From positions 156,923 through 220,922 of the forward strand of contig JADKEB010000036.1 of NCBI GenBank assembly GCA_016718205.1: a DNA stretch of 64,000 nucleotides, in the 5' to 3' direction. The notes under the pieces were generated by a model. That model ran no database searches. It saw nothing but the letters and a program-made list of their open reading frames with translations, and was not told the origin of the DNA. The translations under genes and the position numbers were made by a program. Origin of the DNA: Saprospiraceae bacterium. GTDB taxonomy: Bacteria; Bacteroidota; Bacteroidia; Chitinophagales; Saprospiraceae. Below are positions 27,242 to 37,013 of this stretch, in pieces. How positions within the stretch are numbered: position 1 is the stretch's first letter; each line of letters opens with the position of its first letter.

Positions 27242-28267
27242 TTAAAAGCTATAAACTGCAGCCACTAAAAATGAAGAAAGTTTGTCTGAATTGAGACCTT
27301 TTTTGGCATCAGGCACAATTAAATCTGATGAAAACAGGTCTGTTCTGAATTCAGGGATGATGCGAAGGTGGCCCAAATTAATATTGGCTGAAAGAGTGAG
27401 GTCCATCACTTCATTTTTATTGATGGATGTTTCAGATGGATTTAAGATGCCGATACCATTGTCTTTGAAGTATTCTGACCTTAATCCAAGAGATAATACA
27501 TCTGAAGTTTTATAGTTAACATATAAAGCCGCACCGTAAAAATTGTCGGTTACATTGGTTGCATTCAGACCTATTTTAGCTTTATCTGTAACATTTACCG
27601 CACCAGTAAAATCCAACTGTAAAAATCCTTTATCAGCAAGAGCATTCAGGTATATAGCTCCTTTTTCGAAGCTATAGGATAATTGTCCACCCGTCAAAAA
27701 ATTTCCATTGGGATTGAAATCGGTATAGTCCGTTTGGTTGAAAACACCTGCCATGACACCAAATCCTCCGCCCAGATCATAGTTGACTTTTAGCCCTGCA
27801 TGATTGAACGGCCCAAATGAAAACAGGTACGATGTGGAATAATTAAAATTTCCAATAGGTGAGATGACTTCATACCCTACAAAGGTATTGAATTTTCCAA
27901 GAGTAATCATCATTTTATCTATAGGTTTGTAATAGGCATACGCTTGATTAACGATATTTAGTGAACCGACAGAATTAAAAACTGCATCTTTTCCTCTGGG
28001 ACCAAAAACTAGATCTGCTACAAAACCTGATTTAGTAGTTTCGTATTTGCCTATCAGATTGAACATACCCAGAGAAAAACCCGGAAGATTGGCAAAAGAG
28101 GTAGGAGGTGCCAAAGTACCTTCATTGGAGGCATCATTGGTGGTATTAAAATTGGTTCTGAAGTAGGTGTCTGCAGAGCCTGAAAGGGTAAAAAAAGAAT
28201 CGATTTTGATTTGTGAATATGCTGAAATCCAACATATTGTAAAAAGTAAAGTTAAAATGTTTTTCAT
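27242..28267 (-). CDS. Outer-membrane beta-barrel porin
   Basis: A 341-residue protein with a signal peptide (ending ISAYSQ) and alternating amphipathic beta strands throughout, ending in the aromatic VAAVYSF expected of a Bacteroidota outer-membrane barrel. Motifs such as NIVNQAYAYYKP, LGKFNTFVGYEVISP and NHAGLKVNYDL match putative porin-2/OmpL-like proteins. It lies 189 bp downstream of the ammonium transporter on the same strand, a pairing seen in Bacteroidota, so ammonium-linked passage is plausible but unproven. The candidate small RNA lies in the gap on the opposite strand. Confidence 0.75.
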   Translation of the reverse strand: MKNILTLLFTICWISAYSQIKIDSFFTLSGSADTYFRTNFNTTNDASNEGTLAPPTSFANLPGFSLGMFNLIGKYETTKSGFVADLVFGPRGKDAVFNSVGSLNIVNQAYAYYKPIDKMMITLGKFNTFVGYEVISPIGNFNYSTSYLFSFGPFNHAGLKVNYDLGGGFGVMAGVFNQTDYTDFNPNGNFLTGGQLSYSFEKGAIYLNALADKGFLQLDFTGAVNVTDKAKIGLNATNVTDNFYGAALYVNYKTSDVLSLGLRSEYFKDNGIGILNPSETSINKNEVMDLTLSANINLGHLRIIPEFRTDLFSSDLIVPDAKKGLNSDKLSSFLVAAVYSF

Positions 28268-28309
28268 TTCTTTAGATTTAAAAAGTTAAAAAATTGATTT
28301 TAAAATCCA

Positions 28310-28424
28310 AAGAAGTCTTGTCCATTAACCTGAAATAAGTTAATTTTGCTATTCGAAACTGAGCATGCAAGACTTCTTCGTGCTTAAGTGCCCTCAAAAA
28401 CTCCAATTTTTGAGGGTTTTTTTT
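28310..28424 (+). ncRNA. Candidate small RNA: three-way junction plus terminator
   Basis: On the plus strand AAGAAGTCTTG (28310-28320) pairs perfectly with CAAGACTTCTT (28368-28378) over 11 bp. Inside are two small stems: TTAAC/GTTAA (28325-28329, 28339-28343) and TGCT/AGCA (28347-28350, 28362-28365). A strong intrinsic terminator follows 12 bases later. No coding gene follows on this strand, so the unit looks like a free-standing RNA between amt and the porin gene, antisense to any read-through between them. It is not recognised as a named family; 6S RNA would be longer. Confidence 0.5.
28391..28424 (+). terminator. Intrinsic terminator of the candidate small RNA
   Basis: CCCTCAAAAA pairs with TTTTTGAGGG (10 bp, 6-base loop) and is followed by eight T on the plus strand. 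On the minus strand there is no T-run after the stem, so the orientation is plus. Confidence 0.8.
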
Positions 28425-28456
28425 ATTTAATTGAAATATTTTACTTGTTTAAAAGG

Positions 28457-29847
28457 TTAATGATGTCCATTATTTTCAAATTCTAAAATTTGATTTTCCT
28501 TCTTAACCAATAGGGTGCCTTGAACATAGTTTTCACCATGTTGAGTTTCGTCCAATCCCGCTTCTTCTTCATCTTCTGTTACTCTGATAGGATTGACCAG
28601 GTTGATAAGATTAAATATAATCCAAGCTACGACAAAACTGTACACACTTACCAATAACATACCCTTCAATTGGGTGAAGAAGAATTCAAAATTACCAAAA
28701 AACAGTCCATCTGCTCCTGCACTGTTCACCGTTTTGCTCGCAAACACACCGGTCATAAGCATGCCGACCATCCCGCCTATTCCGTGGCAAGGAAATACAT
28801 CTAAAGTGTCATCTACATTTGAGATACTTCTTAAAGATACCGCAAGGTTAGATATTATCGCCGCGATGAATCCGATAAATATGCTATGCGCTATGCCAAC
28901 AAATCCCGCTCCGGGTGTGATAGCCACTAGACCCACTACAGCACCGATACAGAATCCAAGTACTGACGGCTTTTTGCCTCTGATGATATCGAAAAACATC
29001 CAGGAAAGACCAGCCGTTGCTGCAGCAACATTGGTAGTTGTAAATGCAGAAGCTGCCAGAGCATTTGCTCCCAAAGCAGATCCCCATTGAATCCAAACCA
29101 ACCAAACCATAAGAGACCAGTGCCGATAAGTACGTACGGTACGTTGGCAGGATTGGCTTCTCTATTTTCCTTATGTGATTTTCTTCTTTTCAGAACGATT
29201 GCGCCTGCTAAAGCGGCACAACCCGCTGTAATATGTACTACTGTTCCCCCGGCGAAGTCTAATACACCCATCTTGAACAGCAAACCATCCGGATGCCATG
29301 CCCAATGACAAACAGGGAAATAAATAAGCATTGCAAAAAGGATGATAAATAATACGTATGATAAAAATTTGACCCTTTCAGCAAGCGCACCTACAACTAA
29401 TGCAGGAGTAATAATGGCAAACATTAATTGAAATACTGAAAAAAGAGACAGTGGAATCGTAGGCCCACCAAACCAAGGACTTCCTGAAAGCACTCCGGTG
29501 TAAAAGAGATGTGAGGTCGGATTTCCTATGATTCCACCTAAGGATGTTCCAAATGACATGCTGTATCCGCACACTATCCAAAGCACTGAAACAATACCCG
29601 CAGCCACCACACTTTTAATCATTGTGCTGATTACATTCTTTCGATTGACCATCCCTCCATAAAAGAAGGCAAGACCAGGTGTCATCAGAAATACTAGTGC
29701 TGTGGACATTAATACCCATGCTATATCTCCTGTATTATATTCAGCTACAACAGCAAATGTTTCTTTTGGGGAGAAAAAAAGACTTGTGATAGCAAATATT
29801 GCAAGCACAAAAAAAGGAATTATTTGTTTAACGGCTGTTTTTGACAT
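28457..29847 (-). CDS. amt: Ammonium transporter (Amt), frame broken in a G4 tract
   Basis: This Amt/MEP/Rh channel for ammonium in the inner membrane is split over two frames. The first part (from ATG 29847, MSKTAVKQ) carries a signal-like segment, the Amt core FFYGGMVNRKNV and the pore region up to LLWFGWFGFN. The second frame continues SALGANALAASAF and ends with a charged tail at 28457. Reading the G4 run (29082-29085 on the complement) as G5 gives FNGGSALGAN and one continuous protein of about 463 residues. A one-base loss or a homopolymer sequencing error is the simplest cause. The upstream frame to 29928 is not homologous. A porin gene lies downstream. Confidence 0.9.
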
Positions 29848-29928
29848 CTTCGTTTGATTTTGAACTTTAGTGTGAGTTAATAAATTTTGACACAAATGTA
29901 GGTGCTTCCCCCGGCACATGGAAATCAT

Positions 29929-30245
29929 TAATTTTTAGAAATGTGATGCCCAAAGGATGTGTTTCAACTGCAATGATCTTATAAACAATGCATTAGGGCA
30001 TTAAATTGTGCCTATTATAAAACGTAATTATATTATGTTTATATTCAAAATAAGGGGGTATTGTAGCAATAAATGTAAAAAAATGAAAACCAGACCCTAT
30101 GAAAAAATGGGGTATGTGTCCTAAAATATATTTTTATTTGATTATTTTGTTCTAAAAAATCATAGATAATAGAATCAAACTTTAAGTTTGATGTTTTCTC
30201 AGGTTAAATTGTTGACGAACATTTTATCAATGATGTTTTACAACC
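29929..30245. other. Non-coding gap, nothing recognised
   Basis: About 320 AT-rich bases between the GHL10 gene end and the amt start region. I see no gene, clear inverted-end element or strong terminator here. Confidence 0.6.
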
Positions 30246-32045
30246 TTAGTTCGCGGATTTAATGACCTTTTTAGTTAATATGGCATCAGGTGATGTCAAT
30301 ACTAAATAATAAATACCGGGGTGTAAATGGCTTCCATCGTAATTCATTTCATTCCACCCTTCCTGATAATAAGAATTGTCTAATGTAGTAACCCATTTTC
30401 CATTTTGATCAAACAAATCAATTCTGATTTTTGAAGGAGAATGAATGCAATATTTTATTGAAACCAATTTTGAAAATGGGTTGGGGTAGGGGGATAAGAT
30501 CTCAACTGGATTTTGATATTCTTCAGAAGTATTTGAAATGGCGGCAGTGGATGTGATAGCTGGTATACTTTCATTATGCAATCTATCAAATGCAATAATG
30601 CTGTACATATAATTTTTATCCAATGAAATCTTGTCTGAATATTGGCTGTCACTTTTGTTCACTATTGCAATAAGTTGTTCATTATTTTCGATTTGAGGAG
30701 GGTTGTTGCCATGATTTCTGTAGATGGCGTAGTAGTTGATTTTATCCATTTCAGCCTGATTCATGGGTGCAGAATCCCATTTAAGTAAATACCCATTTTC
30801 GGATTTTTCAATCTTGAGTCCGGTAACCATAGCTGGTGGAACTGAATCTATCCATGGCATGGTAGGGACAAAAGCTTTTGTTTTATAATGGTTGCTTTTG
30901 AGAGAATCATTAAATCCAAGCAAATTATTTCTAAACGATGTAGTATTGTAAAAGATAGAACCATTGACGCCGCTGACATTGCGCGTAAAATTGATCTGTT
31001 GTGGCATTTCTGAAGGTTTAGCCCAGTTTGGGTCTGTCCCTCCGCTGTTGATCCTGTACGCGGCATGCCCGATAAAAAGATGTCTGTTGAAGTTGCCTTT
31101 ATTTTCAGCCCACCATGGCACAAGAATTCCAAAATTGGCTATCGAAAACCCGATGGACCAATATACTTGCGGAGCAAGATAATCCACCCATCCTTCCTGA
31201 ATCCATTTTTTGGAGTCTGCATAGATACTATGAAAAGCTTCAAGTCCTTTTGTATCTGATGCATCAGGTTGACTTGCTGATTTATTCTTCCAAATACCAA
31301 ATGGTGAAATTCCAAACTTTACCCAAGGTTTCACTTTTTTAATATTTTCACTCATCATTTTGATAAGCAGGTTGATATTGTCTCTTCGCCAGTCCGCTCT
31401 ATTGGTAAATCCTCTGTTTTGAATGGAAAACGAAGCATCATCATTTAAGGTGACACCGGATACAGGATACGGATAAAAGTAGTCATCAAAATGCACAGCA
31501 TCAATATCGTACTTCTGAACAACATCCAGAATAACTTCAGTAACATATTCCCTGACTTCCGGAAGGGCAGGATTAAGCATCTGAAGTCCATTGTACGACA
31601 AGATCCAATCAGGATGTTTTACTCTTACATGCTTATTATCAGCAAATGTGGATAATGATGGTGCTGCTCTGTAGGGATTGAACCATGCATGAAATTCTAT
31701 ATTTCTTTGATGGCATTCCTCTATCATGAATGCTAAAGGGTCATATCCTGGGCCAGTTCCCTGTTTGCCTGCCCAGAAAGCAGACCAAGGTTCAAGTTCG
31801 CTGGGGTAGGAAGCATCACAATTTGTCCTGATTTGTACAATTGCAGCATTGATATTGTTTTTAGCAAAATCATCAAGAATCGAGATAAACTGATCTTTTT
31901 GCTGAGCCTCCGTCATATTGGCTGAAGACGGAAAATCAATGTTGTTGACATGGGCTATCCAAACGGCACGCATCTCCCTTTTAGGCTGAGCACTTATATC
32001 CTGGAATAAAAGTATAAAAACAAGGGATAGAAAATGAAATTTCAT
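30246..32045 (-). CDS. GHL10 (DUF187) family glycosylhydrolase with T9SS domain
   Basis: A 599-residue secreted protein with signal peptide (ending QDISAQ). Residues 25-390 form the YngK/DUF187 TIM-barrel of the family 10-like glycosylhydrolases: MRAVWIAHVNNIDFPS, FHAWFNPYR and DAVHFDDYFYPYP, which carries the acidic residues at the barrel's C-terminal face. A fibronectin-like region (about 405-500) and a type A T9SS sorting domain (ILSPYPNPFSKLVSIKY, LHPGIYYLVL) follow. Relatives act on cell-wall or peptidoglycan-type glycans, but the exact substrate is unknown. It is monocistronic, and a hairpin repeat lies about 80 bp upstream. Confidence 0.85.
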   Translation of the reverse strand: MKFHFLSLVFILLFQDISAQPKREMRAVWIAHVNNIDFPSSANMTEAQQKDQFISILDDFAKNNINAAIVQIRTNCDASYPSELEPWSAFWAGKQGTGPGYDPLAFMIEECHQRNIEFHAWFNPYRAAPSLSTFADNKHVRVKHPDWILSYNGLQMLNPALPEVREYVTEVILDVVQKYDIDAVHFDDYFYPYPVSGVTLNDDASFSIQNRGFTNRADWRRDNINLLIKMMSENIKKVKPWVKFGISPFGIWKNKSASQPDASDTKGLEAFHSIYADSKKWIQEGWVDYLAPQVYWSIGFSIANFGILVPWWAENKGNFNRHLFIGHAAYRINSGGTDPNWAKPSEMPQQINFTRNVSGVNGSIFYNTTSFRNNLLGFNDSLKSNHYKTKAFVPTMPWIDSVPPAMVTGLKIEKSENGYLLKWDSAPMNQAEMDKINYYAIYRNHGNNPPQIENNEQLIAIVNKSDSQYSDKISLDKNYMYSIIAFDRLHNESIPAITSTAAISNTSEEYQNPVEILSPYPNPFSKLVSIKYCIHSPSKIRIDLFDQNGKWVTTLDNSYYQEGWNEMNYDGSHLHPGIYYLVLTSPDAILTKKVIKSAN

Positions 32046-32125
32046 ACTTATCTATTAGACCTCATAAAAATATAAAAAAGATAATAAATAAACAACTTAA
32101 CCGGTGTTTTGGAATAAAAGATATG

Positions 32126-32187
32126 CTCAAAATAAATTGGTTTGCGAAAAATAGTTTAACCAACATATTGATTTTCAGTATAATGAA
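32126..32187. repeat. Hairpin repeat family 4 (copy 2, inverted)
   Basis: CTCAAAATAAATTGGTTTGC begins an inverted copy of the repeat at 47050-47129, continuing into TTTTCAGTATAATG. It lies just upstream of the GHL10 gene. Confidence 0.5.
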
Positions 32188-32262
32188 GGTATAATGACAT
32201 CAACTTATAATGACAATTTCATTTTTATCAAACTCTAAATTAGTCATACTTTTTCTCTTTAG

Positions 32263-32440
32263 TTAATACCTAAATATCTAAAATGATTCCGTTGTGAGGG
32301 CCAAATATACAATTAAATCAGCACTTTTGACGACAAATCATACTGTGTGCAGCTATGCTGTAGTGCGGCATAGCTGCACATTATGGTGCATGACTAGTGG
32401 TGCTTTAGCAAAATTGAGTGGTAGGAAGTTGCACCTGACT
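32263..32440. repeat. Repeat family 5, partial inverted copy
   Basis: Starts with TTAATACCTAAATATCTAAA, continues through AAATCAGCACTTTTG and ATACTGTGTGCAGCTATGCT, and matches the reverse complement of 42583-42753. Similarity fades after about 32420, inside the end of the neighbouring gene. Confidence 0.6.
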
Positions 32441-32875
32441 GTCTAGTATCGGACATAAACTTCGACCATTGGGGGAACATTGTTCCTGAATAAATTTATA
32501 TTTCTCAACCATACGACATGTATTTCTGGTTTTAAGTCTTTTCTCTACACAGTGAAAAGATGATGTATGTGAGAATACAATAAAAAACATCAGTATCGAT
32601 TTGAGCTCATACCATTCATATGCTTTATGCCAATCTAAAAACTGATCTATATGCTTTTCATACAAATACTGAATAGCACCTCTGGCCTCAGGATTCTTTA
32701 TAGTCATCGACAATTTGGCAACTTTAATGGTAAACTTTATATTGCTTATCCCCGCAAAGTAATCATCAGCGTTTGTGTATTGCAGATAGGCCTTTTCGTT
32801 TTTGAAAAGATCAGCACTATACGCATAGCATTCCGGAAATACGAGTTTGTCCAATTCTGATAAAATAATCTTCAT
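32405..32875 (-). CDS. Hypothetical protein, 3' end altered by a repeat
   Basis: A soluble protein of about 156 residues from ATG 32875 (MKIILSELDKLVFPECYAY). The N-terminal 90 residues look like a normal conserved helical protein; I do not recognise a family. The last part becomes Cys/Ser-rich and runs into repeat family 5, so the original C-terminus has probably been replaced by element sequence. It follows the restriction-modification gene by 57 bp on the same strand and may be part of that operon. Confidence 0.45.
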   Translation of the reverse strand: MKIILSELDKLVFPECYAYSADLFKNEKAYLQYTNADDYFAGISNIKFTIKVAKLSMTIKNPEARGAIQYLYEKHIDQFLDWHKAYEWYELKSILMFFIVFSHTSSFHCVEKRLKTRNTCRMVEKYKFIQEQCSPNGRSLCPILDSQVQLPTTQFC

Positions 32876-32932
32876 GATATCTTTATTTATAATTACGTTG
32901 TTTGTCAGACTCACAGGCAATCATACTTTCTT

Positions 32933-35707
32933 CTATCCTTCTTCCACCACTTTGATCTCATCTTCTGTCAATCCATACAACTCATATACCAATTGATCTA
33001 TTTCAGCTTCAAGAGCTGTTGTGTCTTGGTCGAGTTTTTTTAGTTCAATGATTTGGTCTACTAATACTTCAATATTATTTTCTTGATCTTTTGTTGGAAT
33101 TGGGATTTGTAGTGGAGATAATGCTTGTACACTGATTATCAAATCACCTGTTCCAGTCTTGGGCGCAAATCGGTTAAGTTCAAAATCAATTAGTTTGGAG
33201 TTTAAGACGCCAACGAGATATTTCAAATGATCTCCTGTCGCAATGCAAGTACTATCCAAAGCGTAAAAACCTGATTCATCATAAGTAAACCTAAGTTTTG
33301 ATCCTATTCTTTTCCATATTAACTTAGGCTTGGCAAACTCTTCCCAAAACGCAATTGCATCTTGGGTTTCAAACCATTTATTTGATGTTTTTTTTCTTGA
33401 GTCTTTATTTCCAGATTGTTCCAATTTTGATTTACCAAACTTTGATAAATAATGTTCTATCCCAGGGAGTGTTGCTATGTCCAGTTTTTTTGAAGGAAGT
33501 GTTGCAATGATATAGCTATCTGATGGCTTTGAAAAATATTTATCAATTTCTCGCCCTCTAAAAACAGGTTTAATATGTAACGCAGAGTTAGGATCTGAAT
33601 CAATGATGTTATTTCTTGTTTCAGCATCAATTAAAAATGCTTCATTTAATCCGGTTTTTATACCAAAATTTATTTTTAAGTCCCATTCTGATAACTTCAC
33701 TCCATATTTTGACACCTTTTCTGTAATAAAGTTAAAGTCATTAGATTGAAATATCCATTGTTGATCATCGAATAAATCTTGTTTGTATAATGTCTTATTT
33801 TCTTGAATAACTTGATCAAGATTATTAGGGTAACTATTTATATCAACATAAATAAATTCATCAGATGGTTTAGATTTTGTAAATTCAACGATAGCTACTT
33901 TTACAGTAGCTTCATTAAAAATATTTATTTTATCAAATTCAATTATTTTTTCAACAGATGTATTTTTCATCAGAAACGATCTAACATGGTTTCCAAAACT
34001 AACTTTAAAAAATTTATTGGAAACAATGAAAGTCAAAATTCCATTTTTGGATAATATACCGTGTCCCAGTTCAAAAAAATAAGTCAAAATATCTGCGGTA
34101 CTATTATATACTTTAAATACCTTTTCAAGTTGTGGCTTTATGATTTTTATTTCTTCGTGCCGAATATAAGGTGGATTCCCCACCACCACATCAAAACCTA
34201 CAAAATCACCATGATCATTCAATACTTCAGGAAATTCAAATCTCCATTCAAAAGCATTACGATAAATTGCATTGTTTTTGATGTCCTCTATTTTGGCACT
34301 TAGGCCATTAATATCTGCTTCTAGTTTTTTAACTCTGACTTGTTTATCTTTCTTTTCCTTATCAGTCTCAAACATGGCCTGTTGGTTCAGGATGTTGAAT
34401 AGTTCACCATTTAGCGCATTCAGCTTCAGTACATCCTTATCCTTCTTACCTATCTCAGACCTGAAATCATTTTTGATCGCATTGATGATGTCCTCTATAC
34501 CACGTTTGGCTTCTCTATCTTTGCAGTTCTTATAGTCCTGCACAAAACCCCGATAGGTTTTGATATCATATTTGATACTTTTGAGCGCTGTTCCTAGATC
34601 AGCATCCAGCCCAAACCTACTTATGAGACTATTGCCACATTTGATATTGATATCTATATTGGGCAAGGTCTCCAGTTCTGTGTAGGATGATGATTCTTTA
34701 TAATAAGCATTTTTGAGCAACTCTATCCAGAGCCTTAGCCTACATATCTTGACAGAGTTAGGGTTTATATCCACCCCGAAAAGCGTATTCTCTATGATAG
34801 ATTGCTTCTCGTGAAATAGTGTTTTTTGTAGGCGTTGATCTTCCTTACTTTTGGGCTTACCATTAACTATTTGATACTCAAATATGTCACCATTGCTATA
34901 TGTCACGATCAATTCATCATTCTCTATAATGAGATCATAATCTGTGATCCTGATACCTTCGTCATCACACAATATTCCCAACTCATATTTGATCAGTACC
35001 AACTCATTGAGCGCTGATACTAAAAAGTGACCACTACCTACAGCGGGATCACAAAGTCTCAGTGAGTTGATCAAGGCATTGAAGGCCAGTATATCCGTTT
35101 TACTCCTTCTATCCGCTAAATAATTGCGTATATCATCAAACTCATGGATATCCCATCCATACGCATCTTTAAATTTCTGTACCACGGCACGCCTGATGGC
35201 TTGCCTACACATATACATGGTGATGAATCCTGGTGTATAGATAGACCCATCTTTATAACCATTGATCTTTTCAAATATCTTACCTAAGATAGATGCATTT
35301 ATCAAGGTCCTGCTATCTTCTTGCACTTCCTCCACACCTTCACTCGCAAAATCATAAGCATCAAGAAACTCAAACAAATACTGTAGTGGGTTGATACTTT
35401 GATGCTTATACTTGGTCAGAATAGAATTATTCATCACATCAAGCAACGCATGATCATCCAGTGAATTGATCTTGATGGTTTGTGTCTCCAAGTCACTGAT
35501 TTCAAACAATGAACTATTGAGATACGGAACCCACTGATATTTCTGGACGATGGTGCCTGTCCGATCTTGCATGGTTTTGGCAAGTACTTGATGGAAGAGT
35601 TTGTAAATCTCATCATAATCAAATACCACTTGACTATTCAGGAAGTTGTACCTTTTATCATTTTTATGATAACTTAGTAATTGCCCTTCGAGCAATTTTA
35701 AAAACAA
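32933..35707 (-). CDS. Type IIG restriction-modification enzyme, methyltransferase and specificity part
   Basis: An Eco57I-like N6-adenine methyltransferase: SAM-binding motif DPAVGSGHFLVSAL near residue 215, catalytic NPPYIRHE near residue 515, a coiled-coil-rich insertion between them, and a C-terminal target-recognition region. The annotated start TTG at 35707 is only the first possible codon after a stop. The nine codons upstream plus the TTG read LNLTWINRIL, a sequence that continues the family homology into the upstream gene in the same frame. The pair is therefore one gene of about 1256 codons interrupted by a single TAA at 35735-35737. A free methyltransferase could be made by reinitiation. 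Confidence 0.85.
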   Translation of the reverse strand: MFLKLLEGQLLSYHKNDKRYNFLNSQVVFDYDEIYKLFHQVLAKTMQDRTGTIVQKYQWVPYLNSSLFEISDLETQTIKINSLDDHALLDVMNNSILTKYKHQSINPLQYLFEFLDAYDFASEGVEEVQEDSRTLINASILGKIFEKINGYKDGSIYTPGFITMYMCRQAIRRAVVQKFKDAYGWDIHEFDDIRNYLADRRSKTDILAFNALINSLRLCDPAVGSGHFLVSALNELVLIKYELGILCDDEGIRITDYDLIIENDELIVTYSNGDIFEYQIVNGKPKSKEDQRLQKTLFHEKQSIIENTLFGVDINPNSVKICRLRLWIELLKNAYYKESSSYTELETLPNIDINIKCGNSLISRFGLDADLGTALKSIKYDIKTYRGFVQDYKNCKDREAKRGIEDIINAIKNDFRSEIGKKDKDVLKLNALNGELFNILNQQAMFETDKEKKDKQVRVKKLEADINGLSAKIEDIKNNAIYRNAFEWRFEFPEVLNDHGDFVGFDVVVGNPPYIRHEEIKIIKPQLEKVFKVYNSTADILTYFFELGHGILSKNGILTFIVSNKFFKVSFGNHVRSFLMKNTSVEKIIEFDKINIFNEATVKVAIVEFTKSKPSDEFIYVDINSYPNNLDQVIQENKTLYKQDLFDDQQWIFQSNDFNFITEKVSKYGVKLSEWDLKINFGIKTGLNEAFLIDAETRNNIIDSDPNSALHIKPVFRGREIDKYFSKPSDSYIIATLPSKKLDIATLPGIEHYLSKFGKSKLEQSGNKDSRKKTSNKWFETQDAIAFWEEFAKPKLIWKRIGSKLRFTYDESGFYALDSTCIATGDHLKYLVGVLNSKLIDFELNRFAPKTGTGDLIISVQALSPLQIPIPTKDQENNIEVLVDQIIELKKLDQDTTALEAEIDQLVYELYGLTEDEIKVVEEG

Positions 35708-35734
35708 AATCCTATTGATCCATGTCAGATTGAG

Positions 35735-36703
35735 TTATAGTGCAATATTATACAATTGCTCCTCTTTTGTCTCACCAAATGCCTGCTTATTTCTAAGCTT
35801 TAATAGACTATCTTCTGTTTTGAGGATATTGATCGTATTCTCTATCATAGAGCCTTCACTGGCATCTTTTAGCTTACGACGGATGACTTGTTTGCCTCCT
35901 TCCTTGACTTCTTCCAAGCCTATGATATGAAGCAATTCTTTGTAAAACCTATTGTTGAGTTCGTTACTATCATTAGCAAATGAAACTCGGAGTAGATGGT
36001 AAGGGGAAAGCAACTTCTGAAGTGCTATCAGCTTCTTATCATCCGCTTTATCTTCATTTCTTAATTCCTTTTCGTAATCCCTGATATCAAAATATGTCAC
36101 AGCAAACTCTTCATCTATCGTGTCTATAAATGGTTTGGCGATATCATTATAGAACAGTGCTGTATCTTTGGTGACTTTCTTGCCATCACGCCAATCTTCA
36201 TATTGTTTTACAAAAGCCTTATTGCCATAGAACACCTTATCAAAATAAGATGCATCAAATACATACCATTCATAAATATTGGTAGCTACGAGATATTTGA
36301 TGTCTATATTTTTTGCATCTACTCGCTCTCTCATATAGTAGAGTACCAGTTCTTGCACTGCTTTGACATTAATTTTATCGGGTGTGATCCATTCCGCTTT
36401 ATTAGATGGTTTTTTGGCTTCTATGATGACACTTACACTTGATTGCGTAGTCTTATCCGTATGGATGACAAGATCTTGTCTTCCCTTTGTATTGATCTCG
36501 TGAGTAGCCCTGTAATAGGTATGGAGCAAAAAATCTCTAATATTATTTTTCTGATGTTCTTCACTCTCTTCATTCTTTACTTTATCCAGTAAGGTTATGA
36601 GATTGAGTTTAAATAAATCCATTTCGCTTCTCAGCGGCCTGACTTTTAGGAATGCCTTGTTTAATGCTTTTTTTGGAGTTATTTTAGAAAACTTCAATGC
36701 CAT
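35735..36703 (-). CDS. Type IIG restriction-modification enzyme, nuclease part
   Basis: A 322-residue protein forming the N-terminal section of a type IIG enzyme. It contains the PD-(D/E)xK nuclease core: RQDLVIHT, then VSVIIEAKKP about 20 residues later. It ends EEQLYNIAL with a TAA exactly where the fused enzyme continues (family pattern NIALE or similar, then TWINRILFLKLLEGQ). The same frame continues into the methyltransferase part after the stop, so one nonsense change (for example GAA or CAA to TAA) explains the split. As sequenced, nuclease and methyltransferase domains would be separate chains. Confidence 0.8.
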   Translation of the reverse strand: MALKFSKITPKKALNKAFLKVRPLRSEMDLFKLNLITLLDKVKNEESEEHQKNNIRDFLLHTYYRATHEINTKGRQDLVIHTDKTTQSSVSVIIEAKKPSNKAEWITPDKINVKAVQELVLYYMRERVDAKNIDIKYLVATNIYEWYVFDASYFDKVFYGNKAFVKQYEDWRDGKKVTKDTALFYNDIAKPFIDTIDEEFAVTYFDIRDYEKELRNEDKADDKKLIALQKLLSPYHLLRVSFANDSNELNNRFYKELLHIIGLEEVKEGGKQVIRRKLKDASEGSMIENTINILKTEDSLLKLRNKQAFGETKEEQLYNIAL

Positions 36704-36804
36704 AATTCGATCTTTAGTGGTAAAGATACAAAAATATTTTTCACTTCATTACTGAGAATGTAAAACAGATAATTAAAAAATAAGGCTTTGTTAAAACATC
36801 ACCC

Positions 36805-37013
36805 TATATCCCCATCTCAATCTGGAGCCTTGTATAAATGTTAATCTTTTTGCTGTTCACTACCCTCATTCCCACGCAAATCGTGGCAAGCTCTGAAGAG
36901 CCTGTTAAGCTATGCTTGAGACGACCCACCCACTTCTTAAAATCGAAGCGCAGAACTCCATTTTATATCCCCATCTCAATCTGGAGCCTTGTATATATGT
37001 TATTCTTTTTGCT
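36805..37013. repeat. 50-bp direct repeat around a 109-bp insert
   Basis: TATATCCCCATCTCAATCTG begins both copies, 36805-36854 and 36964-37013, which agree at 48 of 50 positions. The second copy encodes the last residues of the porin O/P gene. The 109 bp between them carry AAGCTATGCTTGAGACGACC, which is also found in the 46.6 kb hairpin. The duplication looks like the result of an insertion or template-switch event at the gene's 3' end. Confidence 0.7.

Noticed and set aside
28310..28378. The three-way junction as a riboswitch for amt or the porin
   Set aside because: Both genes lie on the opposite strand to the terminator, and no known aptamer core was recognised.
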